A stretch of DNA of 64,000 bases, taken from contig CANTFL010001360.1 in NCBI GenBank assembly GCA_947650285.1, positions 124,001-188,000 of the forward strand, written 5' to 3'. The translations under genes and the position numbers were made by a program. Shown one piece after another: positions 35,690-48,782 of the stretch (positions are counted from its first letter, which is position 1; every line of letters begins with the position of its first letter). This DNA comes from Hyaloperonospora brassicae. Taxonomy: Eukaryota; Oomycota; Peronosporomycetes; Peronosporales; Peronosporaceae. The notes under the pieces are model-generated. The model was not told the origin of the DNA and ran no database searches. It worked only from the letters and a program-made list of their open reading frames with translations.

Positions 35690-35960
35690 CTTCCTATTGT
35701 TTGATATAGGACTTGATTTCGACCAACTCGATTACAAATCGTTGCTAGAAGTGCGCAACGGGTGGTGAGTAGATGGTTTTAGGAGTTTGTAATGTATTAT
35801 AATTCGATTAATTAAAAAGCTACATGACATAGAGACTATAAGGAACAAATTTGCTTTTACTTTTACACTTTTTTACCAAGCGGGATCGTTAAGTCGATTC
35901 ATTTACTCTGCAACCTTGGTCTACGTGAAGTAACGTGGCGTGCTGCCTCCGCAAAAAAGC
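35690..35960 (+). repeat. Degraded LTR fragment of type C
   Basis: Immediately after the copy-A target duplication, sequence resembling the type-C solo LTR continues: GCTAGAAGTGCGCAACGGGTGGTGAG near 35.74 kb, then a T-rich stretch with TTTTTTACC, and CTACGTGAAGTAACGTGG near 35.92 kb. The left end is missing, suggesting copy A landed in or beside an older LTR. Confidence 0.5.
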
Positions 35961-38900
35961 GATAATTTATAGACTTTGTCGTAGAGGCTTAGTTTTGCGT
36001 AGGTTTTCTTATTTTCAATCGCTTTGTCAACAATTAAGTTTAAGATTAATTAGGTCGTACAGTGGTACGTAAGCGGACCTTGACCACCTTCGAAGTTTTT
36101 CCAGCAGTACATGGTGAAAAATTAAAGTTTAGATCTTAGCTGTAAGACGTGTCAAACAGTCAAAAGAAACGAACGTAAATGGCCAGAAACTGGACAAAAT
36201 CTTCTTATGATGTACTTGCAAGCTATGCTAGATAAATTTAATTTGTACTAAAAGGGTCAAACCTTAACGTTATCGTTTTTATACAAAATCTTCGTATGAT
36301 ATACTTGTAGGATGTGATAGATCAGCCTAATTCGCACTCAAATGGTCGACCTCTAACGTGATCGTTTTTAGCTGATAATTTGTACCCTCTAACTAATAGC
36401 CAAGAGGTGTCATTTCTGCATGTTAAATGTCCAGCGACGCTGCGGCAAACACAGGGGTAACGCGAAACACGATCACGGTACATGAGTAAAACGATATAGT
36501 GTATCATTATAAACATCATATCTCAATGAAGTACGAAGCGCCATTTTACGCACAACAAACGTTGTGTAGCCAACGAATTAACACGCATACAAAAATTATC
36601 ATTGCAATTAACCATCATCAAATTACCAATTCAAGGATTACATCGTAGTCGTTGAACTTTCAACAATACCTAATGATAGAAGAGGCGAGATCATTTAATG
36701 TGGGAAGGAACCCTATGACGGTTTAGTATCAAGTTTAATTTGTGTGCTGATTACACATCAACTGTCAATGTGAAGGCTGCAGAGTAGCGTATATGCAGAA
36801 CGGTGGCTTTCCTTGGTATATCAAGTAAGTGCAGAAAATACTTAAGATGGTCATCTTTTCGGACTTAATCTATCCGTACCCTAGTGACTCCTACTATGCT
36901 GCAGCTCATGTTTTTTCCTCCTCTTTCCCCCACCGCGTGTCTAAATTACTGATATTAAGATATGGCTGAGAACTCTTGTCTTCTTCGACAGTATCGATTT
37001 GATATCCAATGACCATCGGATTTTGGTGTGGTAGCTGTTCGAGATTGGTGTACATGTTCTACCCAAACCTCCTTTAACTCCTCCTCCGCATTCTCCTTCA
37101 TGACCCTTATGTTCTCCACCTTTCCCATCGGCATCAAATCCTGGTAGTCTTTCTTAAACCGACCGTTGTGGTCGAAGCGATCTTGATCTTGCTAGCATAA
37201 ATGTCTGTCCAGGTAGTAAGAGACCTACTTATGGCTGTAAGCTGGTCACGTTACCCATGTTGCTGATTTCGCCGCGTTCGTCGCAATCCAGATCGTGCTG
37301 AAGATGTTAAGGCCGGAAACGGATTTTAAAAGCGGCAGTTATGCAGGCATCTGATAGTAGAGATTTCGAGGTCGTGCTGCGCGGAAATGGGGGGACCTTA
37401 GATGTTGTTCAGGTACAAGTCGTTCATGATATTGGTTGACGCATTGTCGATCAAGATCATTAAGTACAGCCTTAACCCTGATATTTTTGTCACTTATTGC
37501 AAGATTGAAAGGCTAATCCGCAAACACGCTCTTTGCAGATATACCCTGACATATTTTCATCCGTAAATTTACATTACGCAAATAATTGCCCGGTCCTACT
37601 TTCACGTTGGGTATGTAGCGGAGTACCAACTGCTCCTCTGTCTTTTTGTTGTCACGGCGCGGTTTCGACTAGTCAGAAGGAGAGTGTATGTATATCTTCA
37701 GAACCCTCAGCGTTTGCTGTGAAAGATATGGTGATGCGGGCCTGTAAGACAGGTATCATTAGTTTATTTTATAATTATAAGAAGAAAAATGAAAAGATTA
37801 ACCAAGTTTTTTGCTCCTCGACCGCTGATTGAGAAATCCATTATATCGTTGCATGCTGCTAAAAGTTCTGTAAAATATGGGCCAGCTATCAAAATATATC
37901 TTAAACAGAATCAAACCAAGCTTACTAGTACCGGGCCCAAACCGTCTTCAGCATATTCAAAATACCGTCTAAATCTTCCAAATATGTTGCTCTGCCTTCG
38001 AGTGGATGCAAATAGCACGAATTTTGTGAAGTGGATGAACCTTTGGAGCTGCCCGTAAGAGAAATTGATGGCAACATCTGAAAATAATGAGTCTTTTTGC
38101 AAATTCTAGAGCTTTTGCGCAAATCATATCCTTGGTGGTGATGTTTACACGATGCTGGCACTACAGCACCCACACGACAATTTCCACCTTAACTACTGGG
38201 TGATAGAAAAGGAGCTGAATCGTGGAGCTGAGGCTGCTTGATTGTATTGCCTCCAGCTGCGCACTCTTCTTGTTGATGATGTTGACAATAGATATATGTT
38301 TTAGGCCCTTAATAAATTTAAACATGTTTGCCGCACAGTCAGCTAAAGCCTGATTGCTCGTGCTGTGACTTTTCTCCTTATGTTTGCATTTGTGCAGGCG
38401 TTGAGATTTGGTAAGTCGAGATTGCGACATCTGTGTGTGTTGCGAAGAGTGAAATAAATTCAGCAAAATCTCGCTGGACCTTCTTCTTAGCAAAAAAACT
38501 GACCCTAACAAAATACCAGGATGTGTATGTGTACATGGCCTTGAGGCAAAAACGTTCCCAGTTTTATAAAACAGGAGGCGAGGATCTGTCTTGGGAATCT
38601 CTCGGATCTCTGGGGATCTTGCTGTCGAACTTCAACAAATTTAAGCTTAAGGCTGGAAGCGGAGTGGGTTGCTCTGGTGATTTTTTTACATCTTTATCCT
38701 ATAATTAGGAAATCGTTAACCCCCTCAATTTTTCGATAGTATTCCTTCGCTTCGAAATGTCACAATATGATTCGATCATTTTTTTGGCATGCATTGACTT
38801 CAAAATATCTTTATCAACTGATTTGAAACAGGTTTTGAACAGATTTAGCCAGATTTCATTTGTTCGTTTATAGCCTTCAGTAAAATAAGTGGCGCAGGTC

Positions 38901-39500
38901 AAGTACTACACTTTTTATACTTCAAGCTGCCGAGGACACATAACAGCGCAATATCTCACATAAGTATGTAAGCTGGCGCCTTTGCAGCAACGATTCATCA
39001 TGACTACGCTAGAAAGAAGATGTATGTGCACTAACGAGTGGTAACATAATGTTTTGAATAACCATAGAGCAATTACGATATGGCTTTCCCCACGTTCTTG
39101 CATTTTGAGTGATTTTTGCCTGTTCTTTATTTGTATAGATTCGTCCAATTATCCGCCGTTCCTAATCGATACATTACGAAAAGTTAGCCCGCATGAAGGG
39201 TATGCAGAATACATGACGATATTTTCGACTAATTAGACCGTTTAAAGAGCGCGCATGAAGCCAATTCGGCTGCTACATTGTAGCATGATTATGTTGAAGC
39301 ATGGCAACAGAGGTGCGAATTTTATGTCAAATCCCGTTGCTAATGGTGGCGAAAATGTTAACCAGGTGAAACAGAAGACTGTACACTCGCGGAATCAAAA
39401 TCTTTATGTAGAGATACAAGATCAAAACGCTTAAAATGTGAGAAGTCTCGTTCTGCTTCAAGCTGAACAAATATTCTGCTTATTTATGGCCTTCTTACGT
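35961..39500. other. AT-rich stretch with unrecognised ORF fragments
   Basis: No convincing gene. Minus-strand fragments near 37.9-38.5 kb and 38.7-38.9 kb have protein-like composition and could be remains of a DNA transposon adjoining the MULE relic, but no motif fixes this. Confidence 0.4.
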
Positions 39501-39519
39501 AAAGTGGGTCCTATCACTT

Positions 39520-41411
39520 CTATACTTCCACATCGTCTTGCATTATGGTCTCCCTTCTGCAACGGCTGCATCTCTTGATCATGGGTAAATTTAAGGCTGC
39601 TACCATATTCTCGAATTCTGACGGGTTCCTTTGCATAGATGATGCGGTAATTATATTCGTTTGAGTAGATATAGATGGCTTCTCACGCACTTGCACAACT
39701 TTTAGATCTATAACATTACTTTTCGTAGCTGGTGCGTCGAAAATGATGTCTAACAAACGATGTTTCTTGCGCAATAGAAGCATCTTGAATCACATTTTGC
39801 CACCGCTTGTAAATCGCGGACATCGTTACGTGCTTGTGATTGACTATCCGAGAATATGTATCTTGGTGTGAATGAGCCACCAATTCTGATGGAAATCGTC
39901 GTCCTAGTGATTGCATATCCGTCTGTTATAAAATTTGGCTAATTTTAATAGTGACGGAAACAATATGTGCGTCCTAACTATTTTTTGCCACGTTATGAAA
40001 TTATGTACAACACGGATATTCCCGGGTTGTCTTCCTGACGTCTCAGTAGTCCCATTTTGCACTCTTTTTCAGATATTTCGTGTACGTTCTCCGCAGAGAT
40101 ACCACCGAGACCTTACTTACAACATCAGCAAACATGGGCTCAAGCATCATGTCGGCAATAGCACGCTCATTATCATGTTGCTGTCTTATGCGGGCAAGCT
40201 GCCCGTCACATTTCATCTGGACCTTTGTAATCTTTATCATGAAATGGACTAAGAAGAGTGTAACTCATCAAGCACACTGAAAGTATCATAAAGCCTTATT
40301 AAAAAGCATCGTTCCTACCTGTGGAGACACCAAAAAACCTTAATGCTGCATGTGCACTATATACGCGCGACGTTGACGTGCATCCATAACGGGGTCATTG
40401 TGAATTCAAGCATCGACACACTTCTCCTTAAATAAAATGAGCAAATATAGTGCTGGTTAAATACTTAGAATGTGCGTGTGACAAGACTTTACCTTGTACT
40501 TGATCCATGTGCTTGATCGATCATGCATGATTTCTTCACGCATTTTCTCTAGTCTTGATCCTAATGCCGCTCCAGTAGAAGAATTCATTATCATGTTCCA
40601 GTCTCGAAGAAATTGGTCAACTTTTCTGCGTTTTTAAACGGTTCCAGTTGCTTAGAAAATATGTTTTTGCTGATATGCCAACAACACAGCAATTTTTTTG
40701 CTGTCGAAAATGACTTAGAAATTGCGGCCATAGGTGCAAGATACCGGTCTGTTACGAATGAATGGGATGCATTTTTATAGTCGAAAGTTCGTTTTCTAAC
40801 TCTTTTATTGCCCATCAATAGTCCGTCGCTGTTTCGCATCTTACAAAATTATATCGCATGACAAATAAGGCACTAGGGGGAGGTATCCCGACCACATGCA
40901 ATAGAGGGAAACCGTTTAGATTTGTTATATAGGTCGCAACAAGTAACTAGACACTTTCCGTGATGTGTTTGGCGCAAATACTGCGTGCTGATGGGGAACA
41001 GTGAACTGATGTGACGGCTGCATTTTCCCAGGCGTTTGCTGACGTTGACCACATCTGTGCCTACCAGCTTGTCGATTAGTGCTTGGGTAGGTCAGCGTCC
41101 AGCCAGCATCTTAACTTTGTGCAAGCGATAAACTATGTAGACCTCTTGGGCTGTCGCATGCCGGTCGGTGTCTTACTGTCTCAATCAAGTGAGAATGCGA
41201 ATCGGTTAAAGGCCTACTTGACCTAAGGCTATAACGTACGCCTTAACTCTTGGCGTTCGTTTCCGCCCTTTCGATAGGCCAAATAGCGTTCATCATGTTG
41301 GGGTGTATGGCTCGAACATATTTCAGTGGCCTTCCAATTGGCTATTTCTATTCGAGTACTGTCCATACTAACGTGAAAAGACACCCCACTATGCGGTACG
41401 AGATGTATCAT
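39520..41411 (-). pseudogene. MULE-type transposase relic
   Basis: Minus-strand fragments lie in the order expected of a Mutator-like transposase. A frame at 40591-40839 has SFVTDRYLAPMAAISKSF and LLCCWHISKNIFSK, which resembles the catalytic core (TDRD...AL...F... followed by CxWHI.KN). A frame just downstream reads DWNMIMNSSTGAALGSRL. A frame at 40043-40240 has DGQLARIRQQHDN. The last frame, 39520-39783, has SEFENM and CSRCRRE, like a C-terminal zinc knuckle. Stops and shifts separate all of them. Terminal inverted repeats were not found. It could be a host-domesticated fragment, but the decay argues for a dead transposon. Confidence 0.6.
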
Positions 41412-41775
41412 TTCCGTTTAGTTGCAAATGGAGGTGTCGTACAAATATTAGAAGAGAGTGTCATAAGCGGTGTGATGCAGGGGAAAATTTGATACAACAT
41501 CATTTTGCAGTCGACATGGCTACATAAACATCATCATATAGAGGTAGCCATTCATGTTGTGTCATATCGAATCCAAGGGATACATCGAAAACCTGAGGAA
41601 AGATGATCGGTTTTCCAACTCTTTAGTTGTCCAACAGTATACGTAGAACGTTTCTTTATGCCGATACGCATACCTTCTACTTTCTTATAGGATCGGCTAG
41701 TCGCCTCGATATACGTAATTAGAGGCAGCACTGAGATACCTAATACACAATAATTACTCCAAGCGCTTTTGCCGA

Positions 41776-41788
41776 TCCATTTCGCAAG
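41776..41788 (+). promoter_or_regulatory. Oomycete initiator-like element of the M20 peptidase gene
   Basis: TCCATTTCGCAAG matches the pyrimidine-CATTYY initiator followed by CAA typical of oomycete core promoters. It is about 34 nt upstream of the ATG, so the 5'-UTR would be very short. Confidence 0.5.
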
Positions 41789-41821
41789 TAGAGTCCAAGT
41801 GAACGGAACGCGTAGAGACTC

Positions 41822-43705
41822 ATGACGGCGACGCTGTCGGACCTCACGCTCGATGAAAACGACTACGTGGAGCTCCTGCGCAAGCTGATGACGGTGTCGG
41901 TGCGTCGCTCGATTACTATTGAGCTGTGTCGACGCTGTCGAAGCCGAGTGATTGACCAATTTCCTAACAAACTGATTTTGATGACCAATTGATGCGCTCC
42001 TTTGGCCGTGTGCGGTGCTGTCGCTACGCAGGAACACGTTCAGAATGCGCCGGGATTAGGGCTCGTGCCGCAAGAAAACCTCGTGTCGGACTTTGTGCTG
42101 GCAGAGCTGAAGCCGTTTGTGGGCGCAGAGCTCACCGTCGATCGACTCGAGTTTGTCGCAGGACGGGGCAATGTCCTTCTTCAGTACGCGCCGCCGTCGT
42201 CGCGTGCGACGGACAAGACACTGGCGCTCGTGGGGGCGCACATGGACGTTGTGCCGGCCAATCCGGAAGGCTGGGAGCGAGATCCCTTCACGCTTACTGT
42301 TGAAGGCGACAAGCTCTATGGACGCGGCACGACGGACTGTCTCGGGCACGTGGCGCTATTGACATGTACGAGACGATGCACGACAGTCATTGAAGAGGAC
42401 GTGGGGATTGCTATTGTCATTGCTACTGCTACTGCTGCTGCTACTGATGCTGCTGCTGCTGGTGGTTTGCTGTGGTTGTGGCTTCTTGTGGCTCTTTCTG
42501 TGACGGTTTTCGTCTCTGTGTTTAGTGCTGTTCCGTGAACTCGCGAGGCACAAAGTGCCGACAAAGACACAGATAGTGTGCGTCCTTATTGCGTCCGAGG
42601 AGAATGGCGAGATCGAAGGCGTGGGGGTCGAGGCGTTGATGGAAACTGGCAAAATTGACTTTATCAAGAAAGGACCAGTGTTCTGGGTCGACTGCTCCGA
42701 CAGCCAGCCGTGTATTGGCACAGCAGGGGCTATCACTTGGACACTAAAGGCCACAGGCAAGCTGTTTCACAGCGGTCTGCCGAATTTGGGCATCAATGGC
42801 CTGGAACTGGCAATGGACGCAATCACAAAGATTCAGGAGTACTTTTACAAGGAGTTTGGACCAGTGGAGAAGGAAGCAGAGTACAACTACTCGTGCCCGT
42901 CGACCATGAAGCCTACGCGCATCGAATCATCGATCAACGGACTCAACCAAATGTACAACGGATGACGATCTGACGAGATTCGGGTGTGTATGTAAGTTAA
43001 CGAGTGGGTGTTTGTGATCTGCTGTAGTCCACCATGGACCAAGGTTGCTGGTGACGTGCGCCTGTCTCCGTTTTACGACATGAAAGAGGTTCGTCGTGCA
43101 ATCCGAGTTGGCTGGCTGCAGTAGCTAGGCACTGACGTGTGTATACGTGCAGATGGTCACCAAGATGACATCGTTTGTTGATCATCTTAACGCTAACATT
43201 GCGTCGCTAGAAGGCAACCGCGGTCCAGTGTCCAAGTACACGCTTCCGACTGAAGGCATGGCTGGCAAGCTAGAACTTGTGTTTGACAAGAGCTATTACG
43301 AAGGCATCGCGTGCTCGTTGGACTCGATTGGATACAAGTACGCACACGTCGCACATGTTTACGACTTGACAAACGTGTACTGACGTGTGACCATGTCCTG
43401 TTCGTACCTCTAGGGCCCTCCATTCTGCGATCGGCGACGTTCTTGGAGAAGTGGTGCCGTTTTCCATCAGCGGAAGGTGAGACATTGAATTGCTGTACGA
43501 ATGGACATTGAAAACTAACGTGATGTTTCACAGTCTGCCTCTGGTTCGCGACATGCAACGTGGTGGCTTTGACTTGACGCTCGTGGGATTTGGCAAGAGC
43601 TCAGTGTATCACGGCGACAACGAGTACTGTCTGCTGAGCGACATGAAAAACGCAATGAAGATCCTTGCGCGCACGATCGCGAACGTCGATGCTGCTCAAG
43701 AGTGA
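41822..43705 (+). CDS. M20-family metallopeptidase, acetylornithine-deacetylase-like (7 exons, 439 aa)
   Basis: Exons by consensus and family fit: 41822-41899, 42032-42365, 42526-42952, 43028-43088, 43153-43337, 43414-43476, 43534-43705; total 1320 nt, in frame throughout, all introns GT-AG (56-160 nt). The product shows the M20 zinc ligands in order: GAHMDVVP, GRGTTDCLGH, the ASEENGE glutamates and a C-terminal YHGDNEY histidine. The dimerisation domain lies between. M20 enzymes of this subgroup cleave an acyl or peptide bond; ArgE removes acetate from N-acetylornithine in arginine synthesis, and DapE and carboxypeptidase G2 are relatives. ArgE-like is the best guess, not certain. Intron 2 is rich in CTG/GCT triplets. 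Nothing is broken. Confidence 0.9.
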
Positions 43706-44538
43706 TCGACCAGTAGGACTGGAAACAGTGGCACGTGATGTGTGCCTGCGTATCGTCTGCATCAAGGACAAGTAGTTGTACTGTGAAGGCGCTAGGGATG
43801 GACTGCGCTAGCGGTGGTATGAAACGATGAATGAACGCAAGTTGATGCTTGGGAGCAGGTACATGCGAAACGTGTTGATGATGTTGTGTGCTTCACGGAC
43901 AGTCTATGTATGACGAGACGGAGGCGCTGAAGTCCACCAGCAATGATACAAGGTTTGCATGCTTACCGAGACGTTCACGCAACTTGTTGGCTGTAGACGA
44001 TTGTATCGCCTTCTGACAATACACGACTGCCTTTGCTGCGACGCGCTTGTTGACGATAGCACTCTGGTCCAAGTTGAGCTATGGTCGAAGACGAGGCAAA
44101 GTGTACGAGCTGTTGGCAACGAAGTCCACGTCGACGAAGCATCAGGTTGTGGTTCCGTATGTACCGCACTCACTCCACGACATTTTGCCGGTCGAGCTCG
44201 AGCCAAACCGTCATGAACCGAAGCATTGCTGTGTCCCAACTTGCCCAAGACTCGGGCATCAATTCAATGCACTGGATAGCGATGAGGCGTCGACAAAGGC
44301 TGCAGCATCTTGACTATGTGACAGTGGTCAATTGCAAGTCGCCATACCAATGCTGGCAAGCAGAATGTAGCTGCAAACATGTCGACAGCAGGTTGCGTTC
44401 GGTCAGGCATTTGCTCTGCTCGGGAAGCTTCGACTATACGAGCAGCACAGTGGTGACACAATGACGGTACTTCCACCGCAATTATAAACGCACACGGAGC
44501 AGCACAAAGTCTGTCTGGTCCATGCGTCCGCTAAGCTC
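43706..44538. other. Intergenic, possible gene remnant
   Basis: Overlapping frames around 44.05-44.31 kb read protein-like (VYELLATKS, VVVPYVPHSLHDILP) but change frame and stop. This could be a decayed gene. The 3' ends of the M20 gene and of the convergent tRNA phosphotransferase gene both fall here. Confidence 0.35.
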
Positions 44539-45291
44539 TCACTCACTTTCCTCGCCTCTCTCTTCTCTCTCATACACGACCGTGCCGTCTCTCTTCACTG
44601 CTCGCAGAAAGTATCGTCGATCAATCACTCCCGTGTCGTCCTTACCAGGACTCAACACGACGTTGTTGCTCGACTTGTAAAACTTGATCCCTTCCTCCAC
44701 GGCCATGGCAAAGTCAATGTACACGAACAAGTTGCAGCTCGCGCGCATGCCACTAACTACTGTGTCGTCGCAGAGGCCGTTGGTCTCGGCAAAGTGGATG
44801 TGGTTCCTCTGCATCTTGGACAGTCCCGACGTCCAGATGCTGTCCCAGAACTTGAGGTACGTCCCGTGGACGCACGTTGCAACGTCTCGTGGGTCATCCA
44901 ACGGTCTCAAGAGCTCCTCGTCTTGCACCAGTTGCAGTGTGTGCCCCTGATTCGCACGGATGAAGAGCGTCCCGACTTCCGCTTCGCTTGTCGTCAAGGA
45001 AAAGCGCTTCTTTGCGTCAGTCTGCACCACTTGCTGAACTTGTTGCTCGTTGAACGACTGGAACAGTGGCAGCGCGAGCACTTGAGCCAGAGGCACGAAC
45101 CCCGACGGTCGCATGTCCAGCTCGAGCTCTTCGGCTCCATGACGCAGAGCGTACGCCAATGTCTTGGACAATCGAACATGAGGCGTATCTGTCTTGCGCC
45201 CACAAAGTCGAGTGCGACGATGCCGACGACGTCGCTGTGTGTGCGGAACAGGCGCAGCTGCAGGAGCAACAGCAATCGCTTGACTTGCCAT
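44539..45291 (-). CDS. TPT1: tRNA 2'-phosphotransferase (Tpt1/KptA family)
   Basis: This NAD-dependent enzyme removes the 2'-phosphate left at the splice junction of tRNAs after ligation. Family motifs are in order: RLSKTLAYALRHGA near residue 40 (catalytic Arg-His pair), FIRANQGHT (Arg), HGTYLKFWDSIWTSGL and RNHIHFA, then VVSGMRASCNLFVYID (last Arg). The full set R-H-R-R is present, so activity is expected. The length of 250 residues fits the family. The open frame extends upstream to 45537, but only with a TTG; the ATG at 45291 is the first one. The first ~35 residues are Ala/Pro- and Arg-rich. No introns. It converges with the M20 gene. Confidence 0.92.
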   Translation of the reverse strand: MASQAIAVAPAAAPVPHTQRRRRHRRTRLCGRKTDTPHVRLSKTLAYALRHGAEELELDMRPSGFVPLAQVLALPLFQSFNEQQVQQVVQTDAKKRFSLTTSEAEVGTLFIRANQGHTLQLVQDEELLRPLDDPRDVATCVHGTYLKFWDSIWTSGLSKMQRNHIHFAETNGLCDDTVVSGMRASCNLFVYIDFAMAVEEGIKFYKSSNNVVLSPGKDDTGVIDRRYFLRAVKRDGTVVYEREERGEESE

Positions 45292-45505
45292 GGAAATGGA
45301 TGGACAGGAGCGACCGACCGAGACACAAGCGGTTTGCAGTATGCCATACAAATGGTCTGCCTCTTGTCGTCTGTATGCGGGGAATCTTCTGCGAATCAAG
45401 CTGTAAGCATGGAACGTGCTAATGTTCGACAATTGCCCAGTTACCAGATGGTGAGCTGGATCACGACGGACGTGCTGTCGGACAAGTGCGTCTCGTTTGA
45501 CTCGC

Positions 45506-45516
45506 TGGGACAATGA
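45506..45516 (-). promoter_or_regulatory. Initiator-like motif upstream of the tRNA phosphotransferase
   Basis: On the minus strand TCATTGTCCCA resembles the oomycete initiator. It lies about 220 nt upstream of the ATG, longer than usual, so a 5'-UTR intron is possible. Confidence 0.3.
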
Positions 45517-45519
45517 CAA

Positions 45520-47112
45520 ACTCGACAAGTGGAGCAACGATGTAGCGGAAGGCGATCGGCTCGGCGGACGGCAAGTCGCTACTTGGAGAACAGCATTTCG
45601 TTGAGGACTACGTCACCAATGTTGTGACAGACAAACGTACCGCAGTGACGGCGTTCGGACCGCCGAGAATAGGAAATTGGTGCCTCTCCTGTCTGGCTTT
45701 TCTCGATCATGTGGCGCTTTTGACATCCGGTTAGTCTCATTCTAGTTCCCGTTAATTTGATGGACGCAACTGGATGTCAAAACTGTTTGGTAGGGCCACA
45801 TCTGCACGGCGAAGACTGCAGTCGCTTGGCAGGGTGTTCTCAAGGACAACGACGGTGGAAGGAGTCTACAGTGTGGCACTTGGTCTTCTATTCGGAATTC
45901 AGCTCACGCGCACATGGCCGATATGCATCGCTTTCCAGCATCTCAGGAGTCTCTCCGTACGCTGAACGTACAAGATAATGAAGCAAATGCTCGATGCCGA
46001 AGATCAGCAAAGATCGCACACGTCCAGCTCCCGACCCTACAACAATTAGCATAAACATCAGACGCTACATTCTGTTCGAGCGCGACCGCGATGAGTGCTT
46101 GTCGAGAGCATGTAGCACCAGGTTACCAATCGTCTTGTGCAGCGCTAGCATACTAATCGTCTTTGCTGAACAGTCTGCATCTTCATACGGTGGCCGAATA
46201 CTATCCCCTCTTTATTCTACCTTCCTGTTTGACGTTGCAGCTACGAGAGATAAATGCAGCGGATATTTAAGTATAGATGCAAGCACGCCTTCTCAAGACA
46301 CAACGAGTGCGCTGTGGCCGTACTAAGCACGCACGGAGGACTCCGGTTGGAGCGGGTAAGCAGTGGTCCGTGGTAGCATTCAATGGAAAGCTCACTACTA
46401 CACAGTTGACGACCCCTGGTCTAGCTGTATGATGCAACATTGATATGTCTAACGCTGGCAAGTTCTGTGGTACTTAGAATTGCGAAAAAGTAAGTAGTAC
46501 GGCTCTTCGCTTGACGGTAGAGCGAGCTCCCGATATCAATTCTCCTGTTCACATCACTTTATGTGGTTCGTCTCTTTCTCTTTTTGTTAATGGAGTAGCT
46601 GCGACGTTTGGTAAGAGACAGGAGCAGCCGCCAGCTTTCATGGCTCACATCCTTCTCGTCAACACGTAAACAACATACACAAATTCATTCACCATCCAGC
46701 GACAACAATGCTGTGGCAAGTGCACATCACAACTATCAGCTCATCCTCCAGCTACTACCCTCAAATATCCGAAAGCAATACGCAAACATCTCCCAAAACT
46801 GATCGACGTCTGGACAGAGTGACTTGTACCGAATCGCGAGCTTCGTCGTTACTATTCTATCTTGACAACACTGTTTGCACCCTCTTGATGAATGCCAGAC
46901 ACTGTTTCGAGCTTATGTCGAATCGAGATCGCACTTCTCGATCTTCATGTCGCCCATAGCTGCTTTTTTTGCGAGCAAGGACATGTCAACAATACCCGTG
47001 AGATCTTGGCAGGTTGTGCTCAACATTGTCATAGAGCTAGCTAGCATCGTTGGTCTAGCGTTGAAAAGTTTTTCTTGCATATGACCAATCGACGCTACCA
47101 GCACGATCAACA
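45520..47112. other. Intergenic between tRNA phosphotransferase and ORC2
   Basis: Small ORFs only. A frame at 45774-45965 has a hydrophobic stretch (YSVALGLLFGIQL) but nothing around it. The 3' flank of ORC2 is at the right end. Confidence 0.4.
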
Positions 47113-48708
47113 TCACGCATTCCTCTTGTTTAGGTCGTCGTATGTTGAGTCACCTTCGGTCTCTTCACGAAGGATGTCGGCCCTGATGATCGATTCCGAC
47201 AGAGGGATCTCCAGGTACTCCACAGTGTTGACACGACTCTGTTTCAGCAATCCGTGGTCCTCGAGGCACTTGACCGAGTTTTTCATCGCCAGCGGCGTAG
47301 CATGCAACAGCTTTCGACGACACGCCTCGTACACTGACTGATATGGTGCATGCATGCCTTTGAGCTTTCGGCTGCCTCGTTTAGTCGAAGCGGACGCCGC
47401 GAGCTGCTGGCGCGCTAGCTCCTGCAGCGTCGCCACATCCGTTGGCGTGAGACTCTGTAGGATGAACTTGACGCCATTGCTTGTAGCATCCGCTGTCTTC
47501 GACCGTTTAGTCAGCCTTAGCTCGATCTCGTCCGTATACGGCTCGCACGTATCGAGCTTCTGACTGAGCCACTCGAATCGATCAAAGTCCTCTTCTTTCC
47601 AGATAGAAGGGCCATTGATATGGTCCATGGATGCAGCAAGCGAGATGAATGGGGCTTTCGCGAGCCAACTCAAGCACGTCTGAGTTTCCGGGTGACGTAG
47701 CGCTAGGCCGTCAATCGAGTGCACAATCAGGTACACTTGCAGCACGTGCTGCGACGATGACGACGGTCTCGTCAACGCAATGTCTCGACACTATCATACA
47801 ACCAAAAGTACACACACCAGAAAACTGAGAAAGTCACGTGCGGATACGCTGGCAAAGAATATCACAAGCCGGTGCGCGATACCTGTCGAACAAGCGACTG
47901 GTTCGGCTTTGCTTCAAGGTGCAAGATCTGGCACGGAACGAGTAACTCCATGACATCAGTACTTCTTTGCCAGTCTTTCGATCTGAGGCGACAGAAGACG
48001 ATAGAAGCTCGACCGCTACCTCCCTCACCTTTTCCTGAATCGTTTCGACCACATACTTGAGCGAGACGAGCGACAAGTAGCCATGTACCTGGATCACGAC
48101 ACTGTCACTCAAGCACGAAGCCGCAAAGTTCTACAACAACAACAGCAGCAGCAGCAGCAAAAGCACAGCAGTTGTCAGTAGTCGTCACATGAGCACAACG
48201 TTCAATAGCTCAAATTCGAGACGACAGCCTCTTTCTTTCGGACTTGCAAGAGGGCGAGTTTCGACCCGACACCGTAAAGCAGCAGGTTGTAGCCCGCCAG
48301 GACCTCACTCTTCCACGTTGCAAAGTGCTGCTCGAAACGTGTGCTCACTGAGGCCCCAACGCGCTCGTTGTCGCGCGCTCGTAGTTCGGCAATCACTTGT
48401 TGCGGCACGGGCACTTGCAGTGCACGTACGTGTCCCTTCTCTTGTGCGATTCCGTCGTACCCACTTTGGGCCTGCGCCAGAAACAGCTGCTGGTCGTCCT
48501 GGTGCACAGCCGGTCCGTCTTGTTGCGCTGCCTGAGCCACCACAGCCACTCGTTCGTCTCGAGGCGCAGGTTTCGTCTTGCGCGGTACGCGCTGTCGGAT
48601 GCGTTTCGACGTAAAGTACGCGTTGGCCGATGCGGTTCCGAGCTCAATGCCCGTGGGCGGCTCGCTCTGCTTTTGCCGGAAACGCGCGCGCAGACCGTTT
48701 GGACTCAT
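47113..48708 (-). CDS. ORC2: Origin recognition complex subunit 2 (4 exons)
   Basis: Exons on the minus strand: 48708-48244, 48130-48029, 47927-47883, 47790-47113 (429 aa). All introns are GT-AG, about 92-113 nt, phase 0. Diagnostic ORC2 stretches: FATWKSEVLAGYNLLLYGVG before the first intron, VIQVHGYLSLVSLKYVV in exon 2, and VYLIVHSIDGLALR with ISLAASMDHINGPSIW and CEPYTDEI in exon 4. The C-terminal winged-helix region follows (SVYEACRRKLL, SVKCLEDHGLL). ORC2 is a core part of the six-subunit complex that marks replication origins. The ATG at 48708 is the first; the frame upstream has only a TTG. The small third exon (15 codons) is the least certain part; another acceptor about 20-60 nt upstream is possible. 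Confidence 0.88.
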
Positions 48709-48782
48709 GCAGAGCTCTGCTGCCACTTGCAGTGCGTGCGGTATGAGTAGGTGACAGGTCGAGAGCGAAACGCGTGACAAGT

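Noticed and set aside
37500..38900. Possible hAT transposase fragments
   Set aside because: Only short ORFs with vague composition; no BED finger or hAT dimerisation motif could be read.
44794..45516. 240-codon plus-strand ORF
   Set aside because: Antisense to the tRNA 2'-phosphotransferase, which has a full set of family motifs.
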